DNA of 64,000 nucleotides, from the NCBI RefSeq assembly GCF_020386635.1, contig NZ_CP081942.1, forward strand, positions 5,217,863-5,281,862, written 5' to 3'. Of the stretch, positions 26,942 to 37,691 are shown one piece after another. Within the stretch, counting starts at the first letter, position 1. Each line of letters begins with the position of its first letter. A program made the position numbers and the translations under genes. The DNA is from Pseudomonas sp. MM211. Lineage in GTDB: Bacteria; Pseudomonadota; Gammaproteobacteria; Pseudomonadales; Pseudomonadaceae. The notes under the pieces are model-generated. The model saw only the letters and a program-made list of their open reading frames with translations. It did not search any database and was not told where the DNA came from.

Positions 26942-28077
26942 TTAGCGGCGTTTGGCCATGGCGTCGATGAAGCGGTCGAACAGCGGGGCGACATCGTTCG
27001 ACCCGGGCTGGCTTCAGGGTGGCCCTGGAAGCTGAACGCGTCCTTGTCGGTGCGCTCGATACCTTGCAGGGTGCCGTCGAACAGCGACTTGTGGATCGCC
27101 CGCAGGTTGCCCGGCAGAGTTGCTTCGTCCACGGCGAACCCGTGGTTCTGACTGGTGATCATCACCACGCCGGTATCCAGATCCTGAACCGGGTGGTTGG
27201 CACCGTGGTGGCCGGTGCCCATCTTCACGGTCTTGGCGCCGGAAGCCAGGGCCAGCAACTGGTGACCGAGGCAGATGCCGAATACCGGAATATCGGTTTC
27301 CAGTACGTCCTTGATCGCCTGGATCGCGTAGTCGCAAGGCTCGGGATCACCCGGGCCGTTGGACAGGAATACGCCGTCAGGGTTGAGTGCCAACACATCC
27401 TTGGCCGGTGTCTGCGCAGGCACCACGGTGAGACGGCAACCACGCGCGACCAGCATGCGCAGGATGTTCAGCTTAACGCCGTAGTCATAGGCCACGACGT
27501 GATAGGGCAGCTCGCTGGCGGCAATTTCCGGATGGCTGTCATCCTTCAGATCCCACACGCTGGAACGCCACTCATAGCGCTCGGTGCAGCTGACTTCTTT
27601 GGCCAGATCCATACCTTTGAGGCCCGGGAAGCCCCGCGCCAACTCAAGGGCTTTTTCCTCGGTGGCATCAGCACCGACCAGGATGCAGCCGTTCTGCGAA
27701 CCTTTCTCGCGCAGAATGCGCGTCAGGCGGCGGGTATCGATACCGGCGATGGCGACAGTGCCGTTTTCCTTGAGGTAATCCTGCAAGGACTGCTTGTTGC
27801 GCCAGTTACTGGCGGTCAGCGGCAGGTCACGGATGATCAGACCAGCCGCCCAAACGCGATTCGACTCGGCGTCTTCTGGGGTGGTACCGGTATTACCGAT
27901 GTGCGGATAGGTCAGCGTGACAATCTGCTGGGCATAGGAAGGATCGGTGAGAATTTCCTGATAGCCGGTCATGGCGGTGTTGAACACCACCTCTCCGATA
28001 GTCTGGCCATCGGCCCCGATGGCCTCGCCGCGAAAAATGCTGCCGTCAGCAAGGGCGAGTATGGCTGGCTTACTCAA
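26942..28077 (-). CDS. carA: Carbamoyl-phosphate synthase small subunit, one-base frameshift near the C-terminus
   Basis: Glutaminase subunit that feeds ammonia to CarB. The N-terminal domain starts [20 protein letters not shown]. The class I glutamine amidotransferase domain has [13 protein letters not shown] (nucleophile Cys) and [11 protein letters not shown] (catalytic His and Glu). After SPG the frame runs into unrelated residues. Inserting one C at about 27000 restores [19 protein letters not shown] and a stop at 26942, giving 378 residues, the usual length. The start is TTG at 28077 with GGGAGG 7 bases upstream. A TACAAT box at the edge of the terminator (near 28112-28117) may be its -10 element. 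Upstream lies the restriction-modification insert rather than dapB. Confidence 0.95.
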
Positions 28078-28115
28078 GAAGACCTCCCGTAGATCGTGAA
28101 GCGAACGCAGATTGT

Positions 28116-28155
28116 AAAAAAGCGGGATGACGTGTGAAGGTCATCCCGCTTTTTT
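28116..28155. terminator. Strong bidirectional terminator between carA and the methyltransferase gene
   Basis: Perfect 10-base-pair stem GCGGGATGAC/GTCATCCCGC (28122-28131 and 28140-28149), A6 before and T6 after. It would stop leftward transcripts coming from dapB and the nuclease gene before carA. Confidence 0.85.
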
Positions 28156-28175
28156 AATTGATTCATTCTGCGCAA

Positions 28176-28195
28176 CTTTAGTGGACACACTAAAG
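28176..28195. promoter_or_regulatory. Perfect inverted repeat upstream of the methyltransferase gene
   Basis: CTTTAGTG, 4-base spacer GACA, CACTAAAG: an 8-base perfect inverted repeat with the size of a dimer-binding operator. There is no T run, so it is not a terminator. A related GACACAC string recurs at the -35 box at 28272. Role inferred only. Confidence 0.5.
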
Positions 28196-28269
28196 CGGAA
28201 AGCCTACAGGAAAACCCGGTTTTTCGAAAGCCATAACCAGGGAAAACTTGCAAACCGATCCATCACTAA

Positions 28270-28297
28270 TTGACACACCACCCCTCAGCCGTAAAAT
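28270..28297 (+). promoter_or_regulatory. Sigma-70 promoter of the methyltransferase gene
   Basis: TTGACA (28270-28275), 16-base spacer, TAAAAT (28292-28297). A perfect -35 box and near-perfect -10 box; transcription should start near 28304, 31 bases before the ATG. Confidence 0.75.
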
Positions 28298-28312
28298 TCG
28301 GTACTTCCTACA

Positions 28313-28330
28313 GGTTTCGGCAGGGAAACC
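28313..28330 (+). promoter_or_regulatory. Inverted repeat covering the methyltransferase ribosome-binding site
   Basis: GGTTTC, six bases, GAAACC directly before the ATG at 28335, enclosing the AGGG Shine-Dalgarno sequence (28322-28325). It could act as an operator at the transcription start region or as an RNA hairpin hiding the ribosome-binding site. Confidence 0.45.
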
Positions 28331-28334
28331 CTGA

Positions 28335-29738
28335 ATGAGTACCTATCTAAGCATTTCGGCCACCGCCGCCGCACTGAAGATCAGCGTACAGCGTGTTAGA
28401 ACCCTGTGCCGAAATGGCAATCTGGCCGCCCAAAAAATTGGCAGCAGCTGGATCATCGACCCACTCAGCGTCACCCACTACGGTTTAAAAACGGCTCATA
28501 TGCTTGCACATGATCATCCGGCGCAGCAGCGCCAGAGTGGAAAACCCATCGCCCTGAGTTTCTTTTCCGGTGCCATGGGCCTGGATCTAGGCTTGGAAAA
28601 GGCTGGTTTCGATATTCGCCTGGCTTGCGAATCGGACAAGTACTGCCGCCAGACCATCGCCCTGAACCGCCCGGACACTGCACTGCTCGGCGATATCAAT
28701 AGCTGCTCCGCAGAACAGGTGCTGGAAGCCGCCGGCATCGGACGCGACGACGTCGACGTAATCGTCGGCGACCCACCCTGCCAAGCCTTCAGCACGGCCG
28801 GCAAACGCAAGGCGTTCAATGACGACCGCGGCAACGCCTTTCTCAAATACATCGACCTCGCCCTGGAGATTCGTCCACCACTGATCGTCATCGAGAACGT
28901 CCGCGGCCTACTCTCTTGCCCAATGGATCATCGCCCTCATGACCAACGCGGCACGGACTTCCCTGATCTTTCACTGGACGAAATGAAAGGAGGCGCACTG
29001 AACTTCGTGCTCAGCAAGCTTCGTAATGCGGGCTACGCCTACTCGTTCAACCTGTACAACTCGGCGAACTTCGGCACCCCACAGGTGCGCGAGCGGGTCA
29101 TCATCATCTGCTCACGAGACGGGCAAACCGCTCCGTTCCTGACACCAACCCATAGCGAGGATGGCGCCCTGAACCTGCCCGCCTGGCGCACCGTACGCCA
29201 GGCCCTGGAAGGCCTGAGCAATCATGCCCACCTGAATTTCCCGGAAAAGCGCCTGCGTTATTACCGCCTGCTCAAAGCTGGGCAGAACTGGCGCAACCTG
29301 CCAGAGGATCTGCAGCGCGAAGCGATGGGCAAATCCTACTTCTCCGGCGGTGGCAAGACCGGCTTTCTACGGCGCCTGGCCTGGGACAAACCCTCGCCTA
29401 CCCTGGTGACGCATCCGGCGATGCCCGCCACGGATCTGGCGCACCCACAGGAAGACCGCCCGCTGTCGATCCAGGAGTACAAACGTATTCAGGAATTTCC
29501 CGACGACTGGCAACTGGCGGGCCCGCTGATCCAGCAGTACAAACAGGTCGGCAATGCTGTGCCGGTGAGCCTCGGCCACGCTGTAGGGGTTCTGCTGCGC
29601 GGCCTGCTCGCAGGCGAAGCGCACCCGGCGCCGAGCGCGTTCAAGTTCTCGCGCTATCAGGCGACCTGCCACGAACAATGGCTGAAAGCCTTCGAGCAGC
29701 AACGACGCAAGGCGCAATTGACCCTGGCAATCAGCTAA
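28335..29738 (+). CDS. DNA (cytosine-5-)-methyltransferase of a type II restriction-modification system, with N-terminal helix-turn-helix
   Basis: The 467-residue protein has the ordered C5-methyltransferase motifs: I (LSFFSGAMGLDLGLEKAGF), IV with catalytic Cys149 (VGDPPCQAFSTAGKRK), VI (IVIENVRGLL), VIII (FGTPQVRERVIIIC), and IX-X ending QVGNAVPVSLGHAVG. The target-recognition region lies between VIII and IX, about residues 265-400. Residues 1-50 form an extra domain (LSISATAAALKISVQRVRTL, then NLAAQKIGSSWIID) resembling MerR/excisionase helix-turn-helix DNA-binding domains. It may therefore regulate its own promoter, as M.SsoII-type enzymes do. It ends 12 bases from the convergent nuclease gene. 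It is more AT-rich than its core neighbours and interrupts the carA-dapB synteny, which suggests acquisition by transfer. Sequence specificity cannot be read from the protein. Confidence 0.93.
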   Translation: MSTYLSISATAAALKISVQRVRTLCRNGNLAAQKIGSSWIIDPLSVTHYGLKTAHMLAHDHPAQQRQSGKPIALSFFSGAMGLDLGLEKAGFDIRLACESDKYCRQTIALNRPDTALLGDINSCSAEQVLEAAGIGRDDVDVIVGDPPCQAFSTAGKRKAFNDDRGNAFLKYIDLALEIRPPLIVIENVRGLLSCPMDHRPHDQRGTDFPDLSLDEMKGGALNFVLSKLRNAGYAYSFNLYNSANFGTPQVRERVIIICSRDGQTAPFLTPTHSEDGALNLPAWRTVRQALEGLSNHAHLNFPEKRLRYYRLLKAGQNWRNLPEDLQREAMGKSYFSGGGKTGFLRRLAWDKPSPTLVTHPAMPATDLAHPQEDRPLSIQEYKRIQEFPDDWQLAGPLIQQYKQVGNAVPVSLGHAVGVLLRGLLAGEAHPAPSAFKFSRYQATCHEQWLKAFEQQRRKAQLTLAIS

Positions 29739-29750
29739 AGCTCTGGACGC

Positions 29751-30482
29751 TCAGGCTTCGGAGTTAAAACGCAGCAAGCGCGCCCAATCGATCGCGCCCT
29801 GTTCGTCACAGAACTCCAGGGTGAACTCGCGGGTGAACTTGTTAATCATCTGCCCGTAGCTCTCGGCAAACTCGTCGTTGCGCTCACGGGCCTTGAAGCC
29901 AAGCGGCTCGATCAGCTCCAGGTAAAGATCCTCATCACCTGAAATGAACGCCCAGAAACGCTGACCGCAATATTTGAAATAGCTGCCTTTGTCGGGATTG
30001 TTGTCGCGCCCATAGCAACAGCCATTGACCGCAACCACCTGCAGCCCCGAATTACCGGTACGCAGGGTGCGCTGGGCGGTGAGAAAATTACTTTTCATCT
30101 GACCGATCTGCGAGCTATTACCCCAGTTCGGCCCTGACTTGATCGCAACGATGTAACGCAAGCCCTCCTTATCGAATTCCAGATCCACTCCGGTGATACC
30201 GGACTTCCAACCCCCATAGACCTGAGCATTGATAAAGATCGCCAATCCTTCCAACCAATCGCCGAACAAGGTTTCTTCGTTGGAGGAAATATGCGCGTCG
30301 ATGATCCCGCGAATGATCTGCTCGGCCGTGAGGACGTGCTTGGCGCGGTACATATAAGGGTTCTTACGCTTGAGCACATCTTTGAGCTTGAGCCGCCCAA
30401 GGCTGGCAATACGCTTCTGGTGAAAGGCACCAATATTCAGCTCGACGTAACGCGCCACATCATCGAGATTCAACGGATTCAT
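29751..30482 (-). CDS. Type II restriction endonuclease, PD-(D/E)XK fold (PmeII-like family)
   Basis: 243-residue protein paired tail to tail with a C5-methyltransferase. The segment SGITGVDLEFDKEGLRYIVAIKSGPNWGN carries the nuclease signature: Asp100 and Glu102 followed by A-I-K with Lys115. Flanking blocks NPYMYRAKHVLTAEQII, ETLFGDWLEGLAIFINAQVY, VAVNGCCYGRDNNPDKGSYF and YCGQRFWAFISGDEDLY look like a conserved restriction-enzyme family that I recall as PmeII-like; that family name is from memory. ATG 30482 is preferred over 30491 because AAGG lies 9 bases before it. The gene follows dapB on the same strand by 70 bases with no clear promoter, so it may rely on dapB read-through. GC content is visibly lower than in the neighbours. 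Confidence 0.85.
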   Translation of the reverse strand: MNPLNLDDVARYVELNIGAFHQKRIASLGRLKLKDVLKRKNPYMYRAKHVLTAEQIIRGIIDAHISSNEETLFGDWLEGLAIFINAQVYGGWKSGITGVDLEFDKEGLRYIVAIKSGPNWGNSSQIGQMKSNFLTAQRTLRTGNSGLQVVAVNGCCYGRDNNPDKGSYFKYCGQRFWAFISGDEDLYLELIEPLGFKARERNDEFAESYGQMINKFTREFTLEFCDEQGAIDWARLLRFNSEA

Positions 30483-30520
30483 CGCCAACATCCTTATTCA
30501 CAAGGCTTGCAGATGAAGCC

Positions 30521-30543
30521 GGATGAGGCCAGTGACCTCATCC
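30521..30543. terminator. Hairpin between dapB and the endonuclease gene
   Basis: GGATGAGG, 7-base loop, CCTCATCC: perfect 8-base-pair stem just past the dapB stop. No T run follows on the minus strand, so it is at best a weak terminator or an mRNA-stabilising hairpin. Its stem resembles that of the strong terminator at 28116-28155. Confidence 0.5.
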
Positions 30544-30552
30544 GCACTACGA

Positions 30553-32549
<1,997 letters not shown>

Positions 32550-32593
32550 GGGTTTCTAACACTCTCAAAATTCGTACCGTCCAGACACGCCAA

Positions 32594-32651
32594 CGCGGGA
32601 GCAAGCCCCCGCGCGGCGGATCGCCCTGGCACACAGCTGTGCGACAGGGCG
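32594..32651 (-). other. Two hairpins in the dnaK-dnaJ intergenic region
   Basis: First stem CGCGGG/CCCGCG (32594-32599 and 32608-32613). Second, longer stem CGCCCTG/CAGGGCG (32622-32628 and 32645-32651) with an inner GCACA/TGTGC pairing. Neither is followed by a T run. They could stabilise the dnaK message or reduce dnaJ expression relative to dnaK. Confidence 0.6.
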
Positions 32652-32672
32652 CAAACACAGGCAAGCCGGGGC

Positions 32673-34595
32673 TTACTTGTTGTCCTTGACTTCCTCGAAC
32701 TCGGCGTCGACCACGTCGTCCGCAGAGCCCTTGGTTTCACCCGCATCCGCCGCCGCACCGGCAGCACCTGGCTGCGGCTGTTCGGCATACATTTTCTGCG
32801 CCAGCGGCGTGGTCGCTTCGGACAGGGCATTCATCTTCGCTTCGATGGCTGCCTTGTCGTCGCCACGTACGGCAACTTCCAATTCACCCAACGCAGCTTC
32901 GATGGCCGCTTTCTCGTCCGCAGTGGCCTTGTCGCCAGCTTCGGTGAGCATCTTGCGGGTCGCATGAACCAGCTGATCGCCCTGGTTACGGGCAGTGGCC
33001 AGTTCTTCGAACTTGCGGTCTTCCTCGGCGTTGGCCTCGGCGTCACGTACCATGCGCTCGATCTCGTCATCGGAAAGGCCGGAGTTGGCCTTGATCACGA
33101 TGGACTGGGTCTTGCCGGTTGCCTTGTCCTTCGCGCCGACGTGCAGGATGCCGTTGGCGTCGATGTCGAAGGTCACTTCGATCTGCGGCACGCCACGCGG
33201 AGCTGGCGGGATCTCGGCCAGGTCGAACTTGCCCAGGGACTTGTTCTGACCGGCTTGCTTGCGCTCACCCTGCAGCACATGGATGGTCACAGCGCCCTGG
33301 TTGTCGTCCGCGGTGGAGAACACCTGCGACTTCTTGGTCGGGATGGTGGTGTTCTTGTCGATCAGCGCAGTCATCACGCCACCCATGGTTTCGATACCCA
33401 GGGTCAGCGGCGAAACGTCGAGCAGCAGTACGTCCTTGACGTCACCAGCCAGAACCGCACCTTGAATGGCAGCGCCCATGGCAACGGCTTCGTCCGGGTT
33501 GACGTCCTTGCGTGCTTCTTTGCCGAAGAACTCGGTCACCAGCTTCTGCACCAGTGGCATACGGGTCTGACCACCGACCAGGATCACGTCGTTGATCGCA
33601 CCAATATCGATACCGGCATCTTTCAGCGCAATGCGGCAAGGCTCGATGGTGCGCTGCACCAGATCCTCGACCAGCGATTCCAGCTTGGCGCGGGAGATCT
33701 TCACGTTCAGGTGCTTCGGACCGGTGGCGTCTGCAGTGATGTACGGCAGGTTGACGTCGGTCTGCTGGCTCGAGGACAGCTCGATTTTAGCCTTCTCGGC
33801 AGCTTCCTTGAGGCGCTGCATAGCCAGCGGATCGCCCTTGAGGCTCATACCGCTTTCTTTCTTGAATTCGTCGACGAGGTAGTCGATCAGACGGATATCG
33901 AAGTCCTCACCACCGAGGAACGTATCGCCATTGGTAGCCAACACTTCGAACTGGTGCTCACCGTCGACTTCAGCGATCTCGATCACCGACACGTCGAAAG
34001 TACCGCCGCCCAGGTCATAAACGATCACGGTGTGATCGCCCTTGGCCTTGTCCATGCCATAGGCCAGCGCAGCCGCGGTCGGCTCGTTGATGATGCGCTT
34101 GACGTCCAGACCAGCGATGCGACCGGCATCCTTGGTGGCCTGACGCTGGCTGTCGTTGAAGTAAGCCGGAACGGTGATCACCGCTTCGGTGACTGCTTCG
34201 CCGAGATAGTCTTCGGCGGTCTTCTTCATCTTCTTGAGAATTTCAGCCGAGATCTGCGGCGGCGCCATTTTCTGGCCGTTGACTTCGACCCAAGCATCGC
34301 CGTTATCAGCCTTGGCGATCTTGTACGGCACCATCTGAATGTCTTTCTGCACGACTTCTTCGTCGAAGCGACGACCGATCAGACGCTTCACCGCATACAA
34401 GGTGTTGTGCGGATTGGTCACAGCCTGACGCTTGGCCGACTGGCCGACCAGAATCTCGCCATCGTTGGCGTAAGCGATGATCGACGGCGTGGTGCGCGCG
34501 CCTTCGGCGTTTTCGATGACTTTGACTTTGCCATTTTCAAGAATGGAGACGCAGGAGTTGGTGATCCCCAGGTCGATACCAATAATTTTGCCCAT
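32673..34595 (-). CDS. dnaK: Chaperone DnaK (Hsp70) with an unusual phosphate-loop residue
   Basis: The 640-residue Hsp70 has the nucleotide-binding domain (GKIIGIDLG at the start, [50 protein letters not shown] and [12 protein letters not shown]). The substrate-binding domain has [17 protein letters not shown], and the helical lid ends in EFEEVKDNK. The phosphate-1 loop reads DLGITNS where nearly all DnaK proteins have DLGTTNS: residue 11 is Ile (codon ATC at 34563-34565), one transition away from the ACC threonine codon. Whether this is biological or a base-call error is open. It sits between grpE and dnaJ. Confidence 0.98.
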   Translation of the reverse strand: MGKIIGIDLGITNSCVSILENGKVKVIENAEGARTTPSIIAYANDGEILVGQSAKRQAVTNPHNTLYAVKRLIGRRFDEEVVQKDIQMVPYKIAKADNGDAWVEVNGQKMAPPQISAEILKKMKKTAEDYLGEAVTEAVITVPAYFNDSQRQATKDAGRIAGLDVKRIINEPTAAALAYGMDKAKGDHTVIVYDLGGGTFDVSVIEIAEVDGEHQFEVLATNGDTFLGGEDFDIRLIDYLVDEFKKESGMSLKGDPLAMQRLKEAAEKAKIELSSSQQTDVNLPYITADATGPKHLNVKISRAKLESLVEDLVQRTIEPCRIALKDAGIDIGAINDVILVGGQTRMPLVQKLVTEFFGKEARKDVNPDEAVAMGAAIQGAVLAGDVKDVLLLDVSPLTLGIETMGGVMTALIDKNTTIPTKKSQVFSTADDNQGAVTIHVLQGERKQAGQNKSLGKFDLAEIPPAPRGVPQIEVTFDIDANGILHVGAKDKATGKTQSIVIKANSGLSDDEIERMVRDAEANAEEDRKFEELATARNQGDQLVHATRKMLTEAGDKATADEKAAIEAALGELEVAVRGDDKAAIEAKMNALSEATTPLAQKMYAEQPQPGAAGAAADAGETKGSADDVVDAEFEEVKDNK

Positions 34596-34694
34596 TTTAC
34601 TCTCCCGAAACTTTGATATAGCCGCAGCGTTGTCGTGACCGCTGCGGTAGCACTAATACGCTTGACTTAATAGATGGGGGCTCAGCCGCCGATT

Positions 34695-35261
34695 TCAAGC
34701 CTGCTCGTCAATGGACGGTGGCGCCTCGGCCGGTGCCTTGCTGACCACGACCATCGCCGGGCGCAGCAGGCGACCATTGAGCATGTAGCCCTTCTGAAAC
34801 ACCTTGAGCACGCTGTTTGGCTCGACGTTGGTGCTTTCCTGCAAAGCCATGGCCTGATGGTGCTCCGGATTGAACGGCGCACCATGCGGATCGATAGCTT
34901 CCAGCTGATGACGCTTGAGGGTGTCGAGCAGCAATTTGAGCGTCAGCTCCAAGCCCTCGCGCACGGCCTTAATGGCCTCATCGTCCGGGCTCGACAACTC
35001 GAGACCGCGCTCCAGGCTGTCAACCACCGGCAGCAGATCGTTGGCGAATTTCTCGAGAGCGAATTTATGCGCCTTCTCGACATCCTGCTCAGCGCGGCGG
35101 CGCACGTTCTGCAGATCGGCAGCCATGCGCAGCGACTGATCCTGCGCAGCCGCCAGTTGCTCTTCCAGCGTTTGCACGCGAGCAATCAGGTCGTCACTCA
35201 GCGCAGCGTCATTCGCTTCAGCCTCGGGAGGCTGCGGATCCAGGTTCTGTTCGTCAGCCAT
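34695..35261 (-). CDS. grpE: Nucleotide exchange factor GrpE
   Basis: GrpE drives ADP release from DnaK. The 188-residue protein has an N-terminal coiled coil ([40 protein letters not shown], then [17 protein letters not shown]). The C-terminal beta domain has [18 protein letters not shown] and [21 protein letters not shown]. It is the first gene of grpE-dnaK-dnaJ, preceded by a heat-shock-type promoter. Confidence 0.97.
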   Translation of the reverse strand: MADEQNLDPQPPEAEANDAALSDDLIARVQTLEEQLAAAQDQSLRMAADLQNVRRRAEQDVEKAHKFALEKFANDLLPVVDSLERGLELSSPDDEAIKAVREGLELTLKLLLDTLKRHQLEAIDPHGAPFNPEHHQAMALQESTNVEPNSVLKVFQKGYMLNGRLLRPAMVVVSKAPAEAPPSIDEQA

Positions 35262-35312
35262 GCATTTCTCCTCTGAATAATTCGACGAGCCTCAACTCGC
35301 GCGTCTGCCGCC

Positions 35313-35341
35313 TATATAAGGACGATTTGTAGGGTTTCAAG
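35313..35341 (-). promoter_or_regulatory. Heat-shock (sigma-32) type promoter of grpE-dnaK-dnaJ
   Basis: Minus strand CTTGAAA (35335-35341), 14-base spacer, then CTTATATA (35313-35320), about 50 bases upstream of the grpE ATG. The -35 element matches the sigma-32 consensus exactly; the -10 is only partly like CCCCATnT. Confidence 0.6.
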
Positions 35342-35400
35342 GGGCGCAAGCACATCGCAGCAGCATACGAGGGGCAGGATTGCCACCACGAGACAAAACA

Positions 35401-35416
35401 CTGTATAAATAACCAG
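35401..35416 (+). promoter_or_regulatory. LexA (SOS) box of recN
   Basis: CTGTATAAATAACCAG fits CTG-N10-CAG and matches the gammaproteobacterial LexA consensus at most inner positions. It lies 23 bases upstream of the recN start, overlapping the likely -10 region, as expected for an SOS-induced gene. Confidence 0.8.
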
Positions 35417-35438
35417 ACAAATTCTCGGAGGCCTCGCC

Positions 35439-37112
35439 ATGCTGGTGCACCTGTCCGTACACAATTACGCCATCGTCGAACACCTTGATCTCGAGCTGGA
35501 TAAAGGCATGAGCGTCATCAGCGGCGAAACGGGCGCCGGCAAATCGATCATGCTCGATGCCCTTGGCCTGACTCTTGGCGATCGCGCGGACAGCGGTGTG
35601 GTACGCCCCGGAGCCGACAAGGCTGACATTCTCGCCAGCTTCGATCTGGGCGATATCCCCGAAGCTCACACCTGGCTCGCCGAGCGCGACCTGGACAATG
35701 ACGGCCCGTGCATTCTGCGCCGCGTGATCACCACCGAAGGCCGCTCGCGTGGCTACATCAATGGCACGCCCTGCCCGCTCGGCGACCTCAAGGCGCTGGG
35801 CGAGCTGCTGATCGACATCCACAGCCAGCATGAACATCAGTCGCTGCTCAAGGCCGACACCCATCGACGCCTGCTCGATGAATATGCCAATGCCCAGGAA
35901 CTGGCCCGCCAGGTGCACCTTGCCGCCCAGCGCTGGAAACAAACACGTAGCGAACTGGAACGTCTCGCCTCTCAGGGCGATGAGCAGCGCGCGCGCCATC
36001 AACTGCTTAGCTATCAACTGGAAGAGTTGGAGAACCTCGGGCTTGGCGACAATGAGCTGGAGCAGCTCGAACAGGATCACAAGGCCCTGACCAACGCCGA
36101 AGGCCTGCTCGCAGCCTGTCGCCAGGTCATCGAGCAATGCAGCGAGAGCGATGCCGGCAACGTACTGTCTGCCCTGACCAACAGCTTGAGCCGACTCAGC
36201 GGCGTCCAAGGCCAACCGGGCGCGCTCAACGAAGCCGCCAATTTGCTGGCCAGCGCACAGATCCAGGTCGAAGAGGCGGTGGGCGAGCTGAACCGCTTTC
36301 TCGATCATTTCGAGGCAGACCCTCAGCGCCAGCAACAACTTGAGGAGCGCCTGGACACCATCTATACCCTGGCACGCAAGCATCGCATTCACCCCAGCGA
36401 ACTGCCCACCATGCAGCAGCAGCTGTTCGACGAACTGGAAGGCCTGAATGCCGATGACCAAGCCACCGAACGCCTGAGCGAAGAACTGGCCTCCTATGGC
36501 CGTCACTACCAGGAGAAGGCCGCCGAACTGAGCGCCCACAGACACAAGGCGGCAGGCAAGCTGAGCAAAGCGGTGGAAAAGGAAATGCAGACGCTGGGCA
36601 TGCCCGGCGGGCGCTTCAGCATTCAACTGCAGGAAAACACCAGCAACGAACCGAACGCCAATGGCCTCGAACAGGTGGAGTTTCTGGTCAGCGCCAACCC
36701 GGGCCAACCCATCAAGGCACTGGCCAAGGTGGCCTCAGGCGGCGAGCTGTCGCGTATCAGCCTGGCGATCCAGGTGATCACCGCACAAACCTCACGGGTA
36801 CCGACCCTGGTGTTCGACGAAGTGGACGTGGGCATCGGCGGCCCTACCGCCGAAGTCGTCGGTCAGTTGCTGCGCCGCCTGGGCGAGCGTGGCCAGGTAC
36901 TCACCGTCACTCACCTGCCCCAGGTCGCCGCCCAGGGTCACCAGCACCTGTTCGTGCACAAGGTGCGCGGCAACAACGCGACCCGTACGGCCGTCAGCAA
37001 GCTGAGTGACGCACAGCGCATAGAGGAAATCGCCCGCATGCTCGGCGGCATCGACCTCACCGAAGAGTCACTGGCCCACGCCCGTAAGCTGGTCAGCAAC
37101 GCGCAGAGCTAG
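35439..37112 (+). CDS. recN: DNA repair protein RecN
   Basis: SMC-like ATPase that acts on double-strand breaks. The 557-residue protein begins LVHLSVHNYAIVEHLDLELD, with Walker A GETGAGKS at 29-36. A long coiled-coil middle follows, with KVASGGELSRISLAIQVI (ABC signature) and LVFDEVDVGIGGPTAEVVG (Walker B) near the C-terminus. HLPQVAAQGHQHL is the H-loop. It is divergent from grpE and has its own LexA box; the terminator after it is shared with fur. Confidence 0.97.
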   Translation: MLVHLSVHNYAIVEHLDLELDKGMSVISGETGAGKSIMLDALGLTLGDRADSGVVRPGADKADILASFDLGDIPEAHTWLAERDLDNDGPCILRRVITTEGRSRGYINGTPCPLGDLKALGELLIDIHSQHEHQSLLKADTHRRLLDEYANAQELARQVHLAAQRWKQTRSELERLASQGDEQRARHQLLSYQLEELENLGLGDNELEQLEQDHKALTNAEGLLAACRQVIEQCSESDAGNVLSALTNSLSRLSGVQGQPGALNEAANLLASAQIQVEEAVGELNRFLDHFEADPQRQQQLEERLDTIYTLARKHRIHPSELPTMQQQLFDELEGLNADDQATERLSEELASYGRHYQEKAAELSAHRHKAAGKLSKAVEKEMQTLGMPGGRFSIQLQENTSNEPNANGLEQVEFLVSANPGQPIKALAKVASGGELSRISLAIQVITAQTSRVPTLVFDEVDVGIGGPTAEVVGQLLRRLGERGQVLTVTHLPQVAAQGHQHLFVHKVRGNNATRTAVSKLSDAQRIEEIARMLGGIDLTEESLAHARKLVSNAQS

Positions 37113-37137
37113 CATTCGCAACACTTTATTACAGGCA

Positions 37138-37168
37138 TGAAAAAGGCGACCCAGGGTCGCCTTTTTCA
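37138..37168. terminator. Bidirectional terminator between recN and fur
   Basis: GGCGAC/GTCGCC stem within 37145-37161, A run on the left and T run on the right, between two convergent genes. Confidence 0.85.
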
Positions 37169-37181
37169 TTACCGGTCGTAC

Positions 37182-37595
37182 TTACTTTTTGACGCCAGTG
37201 GTGCGCACGTACAGAACCAGATTGTGATCAACCAGTTCGAAACCGTGCTCACGAACGATTTCCTTCTGGCGCTTTTCGATTTCAGCATCGAAAAACTCGA
37301 TCACGTCACCAGTGTCCACGCACACCATGTGATCGTGGTGACCGCCGTCAGCCAATTCGAACACGGCATGGCCGCCATCGAAGTTGTGGCGCACCACCAG
37401 GCCGGCCGCTTCAAACTGGGTCAGAACCCGGTAAACAGTAGCCAGACCGACATCTTCACCAGCCTCCATCAGAGACTTGTAGACATCCTCTGCGCTCATG
37501 TGGCGTTGTTCGGCAGAGTCGAGCATCTGCAGGATTTTGACCCGTGGCAGGGTCACTTTCAGGCCAGCTTTGCGGAGTTCGCTATTTTCAACCAT
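37182..37595 (-). CDS. fur: Ferric uptake regulator Fur
   Basis: Iron-responsive repressor. The 137-residue protein starts VENSELRKAGLKVTLPRVKIL, with a winged helix (SAEDVYKSLMEAGEDVGLATVYRVL). The metal-binding dimer domain has HNFDGGHAVFELADGGHHDHMVCVDTG. It ends with VRTTGVKK rather than the CxxC motif of E. coli Fur, as is normal for Pseudomonas. ATG 37595 is chosen by homology. It is divergent from bamE with a 96-base gap. Confidence 0.97.
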   Translation of the reverse strand: MVENSELRKAGLKVTLPRVKILQMLDSAEQRHMSAEDVYKSLMEAGEDVGLATVYRVLTQFEAAGLVVRHNFDGGHAVFELADGGHHDHMVCVDTGDVIEFFDAEIEKRQKEIVREHGFELVDHNLVLYVRTTGVKK

Positions 37596-37691
37596 GGTCT
37601 GCTTTCTCACGGAAGCGCTTCGCAGCTTCCCTTATTGCGGGTATGATCGGGGTTTACGTTGCCCAGCCAAGATAGTGGAAGACGCCCACCG

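Noticed and set aside
26999..27001. A biologically altered C-terminus for CarA
   Set aside because: The alternative-frame tail is unlike CarA, while adding one base restores the conserved end and the exact usual length.
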